A stretch of DNA of 64,000 nt, from the NCBI GenBank assembly GCA_947623455.1, contig OX392532.1, forward strand, positions 6,084,001 through 6,148,000, given 5' to 3'. The translations under genes and the position numbers were made by a program. The notes below the pieces were generated by a model that was not told where the DNA came from, searched no databases, and was given only the letters and a program-made list of their open reading frames with translations. Origin of the DNA: Mimachlamys varia. Lineage: Eukaryota; Mollusca; Bivalvia; Pectinida; Pectinidae. Position 1 is the stretch's first letter; every line of letters begins with the position of its first letter. Shown one piece after another: positions 51,840 through 62,239 of the stretch.

Positions 51840-52170
51840 GTTAGAATAGAACTGTGAAAAAAGGTGTTCAAGAACTTAAGTCGGGTTCATGTGATAATTG
51901 AACTGTTAAATTAAGATGTTCAAGAAATGCAGGATCTTGTGAGAATTGAACTGTAAAATAAATTGTTCAAGAACTGAGGTCAGGATTTGTGAAAATTTAA
52001 CTGTTAAATTAAGGGGTTCAAGGAATGATGCCAGGATCTTGTGAGAATTGAACTGTTAATTAAGTTGTTCAAGAAATGCAGGATCTTGTGAGAATTGAAC
52101 TGTTTAATTAATGTGTTCAAGAAATGCAGGATCTTGTGAGAATTGCTGTAAAACTTAATATTTTAAGAAC
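51840..52170 (+). repeat. 3'UTR repeat group 1
   Basis: About six imperfect copies of TTGTGAGAATTGAACTGTTA and AGTTGTTCAAGAAATGCAGG, of roughly 50-60 bp. Confidence 0.8.
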
Positions 52171-52384
52171 CAGGGTGAGGTTATAGTCTTGTGCAGATTT
52201 AATTTTTAACCAAATACATTAAAATAAATAGAGGTTATAATCTTTCAAATGTCTATGAATTGACAAGGTTAATTTCTCAGGATTTTAACTAAAGGGTTTA
52301 TGTCACATTAGGTTGTAGATATGAGATGCTTTACAGTAGATTATATGTAGAATGTGTGATTCCCCAAACACATGTTTTAAGGGG

Positions 52385-52700
52385 TTGTTCAGTTTCACAG
52401 TAAGAGATATCTTTGAGGGTTAGTGTGTTGGCCCAGACACTTGTTAGGGGCTGTTCAAGTTCATGGTAAAAGATATCTTTGAGGGTAAGTGTGATACCCC
52501 GAACACACTTTAGGGGCTGTTCAAGTTCATGGTAAAAGATATCTTTGAGGGTTAGTGTGTTGGCCCAGACACTTGTTAGGGGCTGTTCAAGTTCATGGTA
52601 AAAGATATCTTTGAGGATGAGTGTGTTGGTCCAGACACTTGTTAGGGGCTGTTCAGTTTCACGGTAAAAGATATCTTTGAGGGTTAGTGTGGTTTCCCAC
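52385..52700 (+). repeat. 3'UTR repeat group 2
   Basis: About five copies of a 58-63-bp unit containing GGTAAAAGATATCTTTGAGG and CAGACACTTGTTAGGGGCTG. Confidence 0.85.
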
Positions 52701-53119
52701 TAATTCTAATTTCAAAATTATCATGATACAGTATAAGAGCATTTAACATAAGTTTTAAAATACATGAAGGGCCTTGCACCAGATTTTAAACTTTTTAGAT
52801 ACTGTTTATTGTGTAAGAGGATATGGGGCTAGGTGATAGATTATGACATTGGAGAGAGAGAGATGAAAGTGATTATTAATGATACTGTTTTAACACCAAA
52901 CTTATCATTGAACCATATTGTGTTTGTGTATGGTTTATTGTACATGCTCATTATTATATAATGTATTGTTTCATTGTTATGTTGTGATTACACAGACCAA
53001 TGTGTAAATTGGAGAAAATAAATTCTATATATTGTGAAGTTTATTCATTTGTTTGTACAGCTGGCAATTACAAGTGTAGTATAGCAGACATACTCTCTTA
53101 CTGAGAAATCAATCCTCAT

Positions 53120-53520
53120 CTTTTTATCACACCTGGCCCTGGTCCGTCCGGCGTCAACTTTTCCATTTAAACAACTTCTTCTTTATAACCAAAAGGCCTT
53201 GCAGTATGATACTTGAAGGAAAGGTTCTTTGGATGAAGCCTGACTAAGTTTGCAAAAAGAAATGAGCTTGACCCATATTCATGTCACAGGGGTCAAATCT
53301 GCTAAAACCATTAAATGACCCTTCTGGTTAACCAAAAAATCTAGAGACATGATCTTTAGCTGAACGGTTCCTTGGATGAAGCCCGTCAAACTTTGCGAAA
53401 AGAAATTAACTTGATCCATATTCAAGGTCACAGGGGTCAAATCTGTTTAAAATCTTGACATGTTCTTTTGAGTGTCTTGCAGTTATAGATTTAAGGCGAC
53501 TAAAGGTTTACAAGTAAATT
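53120..53520. repeat. Dispersed repeat, copy B
   Basis: Shares CCATATTCAAGGTCACAGGG, 'AACCAAAA' and 'TTGGATGAAGCCTGAC' segments with 34681-35430. It lies between the two convergent genes. Confidence 0.72.
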
Positions 53521-54691
53521 CAGAAAAACTAGTTTCAATTTGATTCTGTGTCGTTGATAGTCAAACAAGATCATTTACATGTATGTGAAGAAACTCCTAA
53601 GATCTTCATAATCAACACCCTATCAATTTGTATTCCTGGTAAATGTTTGAACTTTGTCTTTGAAAGATAACCCAGAGTTTTCACTTTTATGTATATTAAA
53701 GCAATTTTGGAAAACTTTAATCCAAGCATAATATGTATGCTAATTATATATTCATAAGTTGATGTCAACATGTTTAACCCCTGTGACCTTAAAAGTTGAT
53801 TGTAGTCCTTAAAATCATCCAACCATGCATCTGGTCAAATATGATAACCTTTGCTAGATGCTGAAATGCTGTTTATACCTGATCTTTTATGCCATTGTCT
53901 TTTTGAACATTTTTTCTGAATCCTAACAAATTTAATAGCGCTTGAATCATCAAAGCCGCAAACCAACTATCATTCACTCTGGGCACATGTGGTTTTAGTA
54001 TGTTTGACTCTAGGGACCATGAAAGTATTTCATGGTAATTTGGTTTCAAAAATATTGTTTTTTATCTAAATATTCACATGGTAGGCCTTCCCAGCCTGAT
54101 AATCCTCAGTATTGCTTTAGTTATTGAGAAGACAATTACCTGTACCAGGAAAAGGGATGTCTGATGTCAAATACCACATCTTATGGCATCAATTTTAGTA
54201 ATGGAAAAGTACCAAAGCTTTGTAACTCTTATGTGAATATAACAGTGAAAACAGAAAACAAGAACAGTACATTGTATTAAAAAATGTGACTTTTATTATT
54301 CAAAATAGGAATATGAATTCTAATCCCCCCGAGACTATAGTGGGGACAGTATATGAAATCTGTGATTTATTTCTGAGAGACAAGCATAAACATGATAATT
54401 TACTTCAAAACACATCCTAAGGACAATTAATTAAGTAAACATGAAAAAAAAGTGATGAATTGGATTTATTAAAAATATAAATAAACCGGTAAAAGAGTAA
54501 ACTATTTGATTTTGAAATACAAAGAACTTTGTGTAACCCCAAAGCAACACACTCCAAGATATTATGTAAAATAAGATCAAGTTGGATGATAATTAGTGAT
54601 GACAATTAAATGATAAAGCTGTAGAGATTAGGCCTATTTAAGAACTTCTAATCTGTTATACTTGCACACACATCTGTTTGTATTTTCTGTT

Positions 54692-55090
54692 TTAAAGGCC
54701 CAATATATATACGTAACTTTTGGCAAAACTTGAAGCAAAAATCAAGCCTAATAACTTTTTGTATTTATTGATTTAGTTAAGATTGACTGACAGCAATATA
54801 TCAAGATGAATTCTTACGCAATTACCGGTACATCAGCAGTTGAAATTCAGTATTTGTAAACATCCGTCCATTTGAACTGTGTTCTAACTTCGACTTGTTG
54901 AAGTGGGCCACACCCGAATTATTTTAAATTCTTTGGATTTTTTCTGTCAAGAGTTTCTTGTTAGTTACCGATCAGGTTTAAACTTTACTTCCTTTTAGAC
55001 TTATTTTTGCATGTTTATCAACTGGATTTTTTTTCATAATTTTTCAAAACCCAAAACATTTCCTAAAGTTACGTATATCGGGCCTTTAAA
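54692..55090. mobile_element. AGGCCC-TIR element, copy 2
   Basis: TTTAAAGGCCCAATATATAT at the left and CGTATATCGGGCCTTTAAA at the right form terminal inverted repeats. TTTAAA is at both ends, consistent with a TTAA duplication. No ORF. Inverted relative to copy 1. Confidence 0.75.
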
Positions 55091-58000
55091 TGTATAAATG
55101 AAAAGCACTCTTACAGCTTCAGGAGCATATAACATATCTGATTACAGTTGTCGGGTTTTAACAATACTAGACAAGTTTTCCTAAAACATCAAGTATCACA
55201 GTGGAGTTTATTATCTTGTTCTAATAATAGACAGACTAAACATCAAATAAAACTGAAGACGGCAAGAAAAAATTTAAATGTGAAAACATTTTGATCATTT
55301 TTAAGTTATATTAGATTAAGTGTCATGAATTCAGCTTTATTGTGTCAGCAACTTGAAGTGCATAATCTATACAGAAAAAAAAATACAAGAAATGTCAACT
55401 GTTGTCCTGCAACCTATATAGCTAGTGCATCAAGATCTATTGCAGGAAAACTAATTGGTATTGCTATAACTGTGGCAAGATATATCACTGGTGTTAAATC
55501 TACAATAAATGATTTTTTTATTTTTGTTTACAGTCACCAGTTAGAGACAAATATGGACATAACTTGGTAATTAATCACATTCCACTTATATATTTACAGT
55601 CTACACACGCACTCTGCAAAATATATCTTTCTGACTACCTCAATTCTAATTTTCATATTACAGTTATCACATTTTCAGTAAAGTTTGTCAATATTTAAAT
55701 ATTCCAATGACAAGATGAACTATTTTCTTGTAAAGGTCTGAAAAACTTTTATCACTCTTATTTTATTTTGTAATCAGCAAGCTAGTTCCTTTTTTTAGTC
55801 AAATTATGAGATGATGACAAAAAATTTAGTTGAACTTGATGACATTTTCGCAGATGTCTTTCATGGGACTCATCGCGTCACAACCCAAACAGACAACAAG
55901 ACTTACATACTAAATCTAAATAAGATAACTTCATAACAGTACCTTTGGAATAAAACAAAAAATTGTTCATTTTTTCATCTGACAAAGCAAAATTGAAAGA
56001 CATCCACACAAACACTTGTTAACAGCTAAGCTAACTTCCATCTAGATTTAATGGAAGGAAACATAAATTGATTAACACTTAAACTCACTGTACATTCACA
56101 ACCACAGAATGATGTGCATGGGACATGTTCAGGCTTCACACATCTAGTTTATCAATACTAGCACATTTTAGGCAGTGTTATCTTCAGGAATGAAACCGTG
56201 AATATTGATATGATTGTTAGTTTATTTCCTATGATATTTATACGACTATGTGATCACTTTGTTCATGATTAAATCATTATGATATGTACAGAGACTTGTA
56301 TAACTCCTACACGTCGATCTTCCTCTCTGGTTTATTATAGCAAGTATCCACGCTGTCTACTTGCGTACAGATTAATTATGATCAGTAAAGTTGACATCCA
56401 CTTATGAAGATAAAACTCTTATATATTCCTCACCCCCATTATGACTAGGCCGTGATTCCTGCTGGAACGAACAGTAAAATATGTAACTCTCGGAATATGT
56501 TTTACATACGAAAATATATAACTTACATTTTATCTTAATTTGTATGATATAATACTTGTCATGGAAATCAATGCGTAGTTCCGATGCCTTTAGCTAATAT
56601 ATAGAGCACTCTTTCACATAATTATATATATATTTAGAATCTATCGCTGTATATAGAATCTATAGAATATCCTTATAATGTTACAAATGTATCACTCTGA
56701 TAAAACCTTCATCACCTCAGAACAACTTAGACCTTGTCTAAATAAAAAGCCAGGCTATTCCTCTATACACATACAGGGAGAGAAGGGTAGTTCATGTATA
56801 CCCGGCTCACACTAACAGAGGGGTTTGGATTGTGTGTGTGAATGACTTGGGACATTGGAATACCAAATTAGGATTTCCTGTTGATGTGGTGTAATGAGAT
56901 GTAGGCACATAATTAACTAGAACATTCTGATATGATGCATATATTACTTCAAATTAATGCTTTTTTGGTTTCAATTAACCCTCCCGAAATGACAACCACA
57001 ATGAAATTATTACAAAACCAAGACCGCATTCATTTATTGCGATCCTTATGATGAACCAATAGGGCTGGAGTTGTTCTTAAAAAAAGTCAGACCTAGTATT
57101 AAAATCACACGCTACATTCAGGCGAGCCTCAATTTAACAAACCCTTGCAAGGCCTGTATAATGCGCCATTGCTGGCCGAGAAGAATGTATACATTTGAAA
57201 ACAAACATACCAGTTAAACCAGAAACATGATAGGGGCCCCTTGACCGTTTAGAGCAAAGTCACTGCTCTCTTACTTTATTTAAAAGATGTCACATCACAG
57301 CTTAATGTGAATAATGAATACATGAAGAAGACAAATCTAAGCCTTTTGATGGATATTTTCAGACAGGTGAAATATACCGGTAAAGATGTGGAAACATGAT
57401 TTTGTACTAGGATTCACAAAGACTGTCTTGTAAATATAAATATTCTGAATCATACTGCTAATTAACAAGTACTGTGTTACTATTTACAAACTTTTAACTA
57501 GCTCTCCTAGATTTATTAAAATTTTCTCAAAACGTTTTACAAAACACATAAACATATATCAAAGTATCAAATAATGATGTCAAACTTTCTTTTATATTGT
57601 TAACTTATTACAAAAATAATGAGCCATTTCCCTGATAGACAGGTGGACGTTTGTAGTTTATGACACGTTGGAAATCTTTTGTACTTAAGTAACAACAAAA
57701 CTGTGAAAATACTGTATAAAAATTAATCACACAGACTGCCCCAATCTCCAATACAAGATAGCTATATACTTTAAACCTGTTTGGGCTTGTCACCTTCCCA
57801 AAGTGATTTAAACATGCACAGGCCAAGATAGAGCGAGCCACACATACAGATCATATATTCCATGTAATTATACTCTTTACGAGTGTCAAACAAACGTAAC
57901 TTGGTCCACAAACCAGTCATAAAATGTATAGCTCTGTTTGTGCACAAAGATTATATAATTATCTATTTGGAATTTTTGATAAAATGAAAAAAAAAAATGT

Positions 58001-58819
58001 GAAACATATCATAAACATATACAATCAAGTAACACGATAAAAATAATTCATCCCTATACAATTTGCATATTCTTTCTTATTGATCTGATATGTGTGAAAC
58101 ATGTATTAACTTTCCGTGTAAGAAATATACAAGTTCCTGGTACACCATTGACTGCCCCGTCAGCAAGTTCCTGGTGCACCATTGACTGCCCCTCAACAAT
58201 TCTGTATGACAACATACACCACTAGCTTGCAGAAGGAACTTCTGATCTGTGATATAGGGCCTGTATATAAATATATATCTTCAAAATTGTCCCTTTAAGC
58301 TGAAGATAAATATTTAAGACATATATATCCCAATACTCTTACACAATGGGCATTAATAAATCAAAAAGGAACTTCTGCTAGTGGTTCCATCAGATTGGCA
58401 TGTAACCATGGTACAGCACCTCTGCCATGATCAATACACGTGGATTTAATAGTTCTTGCATACTCGAAATTGTCACAAGTGTATGTACTGAAGGATTTGT
58501 CCTAAATGTACTCCAAAGGGAAACACAGACTTTGATGTAAACACTGGTAAATACCACAGATAGTCTCACGGACTTCAGCTCAATAGACTCAACATCGCTG
58601 GTTTACACATATGGCATGATTACCATGATGAACTGAAATGGATAATGGAATTCTTCAGTCATTTCATTGGCCAGTGAAAACAAATGCTTAATTCTTTAAG
58701 CTATTTTTGGCACAACAGGTATAAATCCCAACAAGGCAGTTCATTAAACTTTGTAGTTATTTCGGTATTTTATCCATGTCCCGACTTTTACCGATCCAAC
58801 ATGTGTATCCAGTGTGCTA
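55091..58819 (-). other. Probable long 3'UTR of the cadherin
   Basis: Non-repetitive AT-rich sequence downstream of the cadherin stop, with no exon on either strand that I can support. Reverse AATAAA signals (plus-strand TTTATT) occur at several places, one at 54292, so the mRNA end cannot be fixed by eye. Confidence 0.35.
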
Positions 58820-59076
58820 TTACTCGGAGTCGTCGTATTGGTTGTACATGTCGGCCAGCTTAGCAAACTTTGGTCCCCAGCTGTTAAGGTAGTCGTAGTC
58901 CTGGTCCCCGCCACTTGAGGACGTGTTGAGGGAGCTGAGAGAACCTGCCGAGCTACCCCCTCCCTCGTAGTTCAGCTCCATCACCGTGTCGTACGGAGGA
59001 GCACTGGGGTCCTCGTCAGCATCACCTAGACGATCACCTATAAACTCACCAATCCCAGGACCCTGTGGCGGACCAG
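58820..59076 (-). CDS. Cadherin terminal exon: beta-catenin-binding domain, stop TAA
   Basis: Encodes [20 protein letters not shown], the 'A-P-P-Y-D' block, the Ser-rich [19 protein letters not shown] and the terminal [19 protein letters not shown]. In vertebrate cadherins the Ser cluster is phosphorylated to strengthen catenin binding. The acceptor on the minus strand is CTTACAG. Its edge is amplified in the array next to it. Confidence 0.94.
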
Positions 59077-62000
59077 CTGTAAGGAGAAAATATCATATCT
59101 TAGACAACTTGTTATATGGTACCGTGGCGGAGCAGCTATAAGGAGAAAATATCAGATCTAAGACAACTTGTTATATGGTACCGTGGTGGACCAGCTGTAA
59201 GGAGAAAATATCAGATCTAAGACAACTTGTTATATGGTACCGTGGTGGACTAGCTGTAAGGAGAAAATATCAGATCTAAGACAACTTGTTATATGGTACC
59301 GTGGTGGACCAGCTGTAAGGAGAAAATATCAGATCTAAGACAACTTGTTATATGGTACCGTGGTGGACCAGCTGTAAGGAGAAAATATCAGATCTAAGAC
59401 AACTTGTTATATGGTACCGTGGTGGACCAGCTGTAAGGAGAAAATATCAGATCTAAGACAACTTGTTATATGGTACCGTGGTGGACCAGCTGTAAGGAGA
59501 AAATATCAGATCTAAGACAACTTGTTATATGGTTCTGTGGCGGACCTGCTGTAAGAAGAAAATATCAGATCGAAGACAACTTGTTATATGGTAGAAAGTA
59601 CGTTTATGAAACTAGAGCATCATGAAGGGCAAGATATGGCTGTTCTTTATTCCACTATCCAAAGAAATAAAAACAATATTTCACATGTCACAAAATTTTT
59701 AAATAATGGAATGTAATCAAAACTTGATTTGTGCATGGGAATATTATCCCTTTTGCAAAATTCAACACAAACACTGCCATCTAAAAGTTCAGTTACATCT
59801 TTTTACCGCAAAATACTTTGAAACTGAACAAAGCCAATTTTGAAGTTTGTATTACTCTTTTACTATGCTATAATGTCGACTAATTCTTACAATGTTCTGT
59901 TATTTTTCAACTGTGTATGGCTTTTGATACAATTAAAATCCTCAAAATGCAAATTTCTGCAATTTCAAATTTTTATACAAATAAGATTCACCAATGTGTT
60001 TCTTTCTTATATCTTTGAACGTGGATCATGGTATTAATTCCATTTAATTGTGCAAATGAAAGAAAAACAACTTTTACTCATTTTTGAACATTATCAAAAA
60101 CAGACCCCTCCCTGCAACTTCTAGGACCGAGGTATTTTTGAAATAAAATGCATTTAACACTGATAAGTGGACTATATTTTTAGGAAATTGCATCAGTTGT
60201 GTTAATTTTTAGTTGGCTAAGCCGTTAATATGTAAACACAGTTTGGAACAAAACTTTTAGATGGCAGTGCTATTTAACCTGATTTAATTTTTGGGAAACA
60301 AAAAGATATAATTTTAATAGTTTAAAACAATAAAATTCAAAAGAATAAAAGATTCTGTATTGGTTTATAATGTGCAAATTTCCTCCTACATAAACTTTAG
60401 TTTGAACTGTATAGTATACATATACAGTAAAACCCCACTTCCTCAAACTCGTGGGGACCTGATCAATAATTCGAGGAATATATGCTATTTGAGTATCCAA
60501 AGCTGGTTGAATTTGTACGAACTCGGTCAGGACCATGGGAACTGTTTGACAAATGAGGGTTATTTGAGGTTCCAGTAAGTGGGGTTTTACTGTACAACAA
60601 AGAGAAGCTAGACTTACATTTCACAGGTCTCTCATTCTCCATGTTCATCAGTGGTTTATCTACTCTGGACATGTCCATAGGCTTGCGGAGTCTGTTGAGG
60701 TCGTATCCCTCATGGTCTTCTTCACCTGGTTAGGAAACATACATATATTTTTTCAATAAAGTTTATTCAAAGACAAAAACACATGAATGAAAACAAAACC
60801 ATGATGAGCTCAAAGTAACATTAGGTCCATGCCAAGGTCACAGTTGCTATCACATTAGGTCAATGCCAAGGTCAAAGTTGCTATCATATTAGGTCAATGC
60901 CAAGGTCACAGATGCTTCTGCCAACAGATTCCTTGTTCCATATCACAAACTAGGGGTGGTGCTCATTCATGTCTTTATGTCTAAAAAATGTTTTAAAGGG
61001 AAAATACAATTTTGCTATTGAGAAGGAGAGTATTTCGATATCATTGTAGCAGACAACACTTATCCCAATTTTCTCATCAGACCTGTTTTACACAATGACC
61101 CTTACTTACCAGTACATTCTACTTGATCATCAGACCTGTTTTACACAATGACCCTTACTTACCAGTACCTTCTACTTGATCATCAGACCTGTTTTACACA
61201 ATGACCCTTACTTACCAGTACCTTCTACTTGATCATCAGACCTGAATTTACCCAATAACCTCGACTTTTTGTACCTTCAACACCTTAAAACAGACTTGTC
61301 TCCAGACTTACCTGCCCCTTCCTCATCGTAAGCCACAATGTTCTCCCTGATGTCGTAATCCTCTTTCTCATCCTCCACGAGATTTGCCGTATCATCATTG
61401 TTGGCACAACGCCTGAACAGCAGTACCACAAGGAACGCAATGATCAGGACTGAAAACAAAGTATGTTTATTAGTTACAAGAGTAAAGTGTGTGTCACACA
61501 CAATAGAAGCCTCATGGTTGCATTAATTCTCATAAGCTCATTTAGATCAAGGTCATTCATTAAAACAAACAAAAAGACACTATACAAGACTATAAATTAA
61601 ATATCCTCACTATAACTGGTAAATTTCTGTGAAGGTTTTGAACACACATGGAACAGAAAGACACAATACAAGACTATAAATGCAATATCCTCACTATGAC
61701 TCTGGTAAGTTTCTATGAAGTTTTTGAACACACATGGAACATGTACCCTTCCAATCAGGTTTATATCATTATTGACTTTAGAGAGTATATATTGTGTTTC
61801 CTCCTGGTAGATGACAGGAAAATAGCAAATCAAACAGTACTGTAGATGTAGATAAAAAAAATGTCAATTAAATGTACATGTCAGATTAGCTTATGACCCC
61901 TTTAATATAGACAAATGGAAGTACTCTTAATTAAAAATACTGGTTAATCTGGGGTTTTCGAAGCTTTTCTGAATAACTTACCAAGAACAATAGCCACTAT

Positions 62001-62214
62001 GATACCAACAATAAGGCCAGCACCGATGCCGCCAGCTGGTGTAACCTCAGTAATGGCCAGCTGGTTACATCGCGTCCCCTTCCAGCCCTCAGGACAGTAG
62101 CAGATGAAGGTACCATTTCCATTTTGACAGGTGGCGGAACCAAGACACGGGTTATCTTTACAGTAGTTGATAGCTACACATTCATTGTTGACCTCCTCCT
62201 TCCCGACCGGACAT
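58820..62214 (-). CDS. Classical-type cadherin, C-terminal exons (partial gene)
   Basis: Four minus-strand exons, 62214-61982, 61449-61312, 60725-60618 and 59076-58820, join in phase (GT-AG introns). They encode about 243 residues of a calcium-dependent adhesion receptor. In order: an EGF-like repeat (C-x4-C-x5-C-x8-C-x-C-x8-C), a short stalk, a Gly-rich single transmembrane helix ending in FRRC, the juxtamembrane p120-catenin-type acidic segment with [17 protein letters not shown], then the beta-catenin-binding tail with [36 protein letters not shown] and [12 protein letters not shown]. An EGF before the membrane is typical of invertebrate DE/DN-cadherins (and Fat), while the tail is classical, so an N-cadherin-like (type III/IV) protein is likely. 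The ectodomain repeats are upstream of 64000. Confidence 0.93.
59063..59590 (-). repeat. 59-bp array at the acceptor of the last cadherin exon
   Basis: About nine units of GTGGTGGACCAGCTGTAAGG, AGAAAATATCAGATCTAAGA and CAACTTGTTATATGGTACC (plus strand). On the minus strand each includes CTTACAG|CTGGTCC, the acceptor and first exon bases. Confidence 0.94.
59591..60422. other. Cadherin last intron, remainder
   Basis: AT-rich, nothing recognised on either strand. Confidence 0.35.
60423..60594. mobile_element. Mariner/pogo-like MITE (TA-flanked)
   Basis: TACAGTAAAACCCCACTT at the left and AGTGGGGTTTTACTGTA at the right are perfect inverted termini, with TA at both edges as expected for Tc1/mariner/pogo insertion. 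The 172-bp length and lack of ORF make it a MITE. It is related to the fragment at 11703. Confidence 0.85.
60618..60725 (-). CDS. Cadherin exon: cytoplasmic linker
   Basis: Encodes [18 protein letters not shown] followed by M-S-R-V-D and a linker to the beta-catenin site. The 'E-E-D-x-x-G-Y-D-L' motif is conserved in classical cadherins. The minus-strand acceptor is CTAACCAG, the donor T|GTAAGT. Confidence 0.92.
60810..60912. repeat. ~35-bp triplication in a cadherin intron
   Basis: Three copies of ATTAGGTCAATGCCAAGGTC followed by ACAGTTGCTATCAC, with small differences. Confidence 0.8.
61075..61250. repeat. ~56-bp triplication in a cadherin intron
   Basis: Three copies of ATCAGACCTGTTTTACACAA then TGACCCTTACTTACCAGTAC and TTCTACTTG. 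CTTAC in each copy is a minus-strand GTAAG, a possible extra donor near the genuine one at 61311. Confidence 0.8.
61312..61449 (-). CDS. Cadherin exon: transmembrane end and juxtamembrane domain
   Basis: Continues the helix with [14 protein letters not shown], then an acidic segment and [17 protein letters not shown]. This matches the p120-catenin-binding core of classical cadherins. The minus-strand acceptor is TTTTCAG, the donor G|GTAAGT. Confidence 0.93.
61982..62214 (-). CDS. Cadherin exon: EGF-like repeat and start of transmembrane helix
   Basis: Begins mid-codon (phase 2 entry) with [18 protein letters not shown]. The EGF runs from [15 protein letters not shown] to the last Cys in GWKGTRC, with all six cysteines. 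The stalk [15 protein letters not shown] leads into [11 protein letters not shown]. The donor is G|GTAAGT. The acceptor reads ...TTACAG on the minus strand. Confidence 0.92.
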
Positions 62215-62239
62215 CTGTAATACAAGGACCACAAACACC

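Larger units (their letters stand above)
51735..53036 (+). other. MYBBP1A: Probable MYBBP1A 3'UTR
   Basis: AT-rich, with no coding exon seen. AATAAA occurs at 53017-53022, followed by TATATATTGTGAAG, a plausible main polyadenylation site. Earlier AATAAA matches near 51757 and 51955 could give shorter messages. Two short tandem repeat groups lie inside (listed separately). The exact end is inferred. Confidence 0.5.

Noticed and set aside
51443..51871. 142-codon minus-strand ORF rich in Phe and Ser
   Set aside because: It is the antisense shadow of the Lys-rich exon 36; A-rich coding sequence gives T-rich open frames on the other strand.
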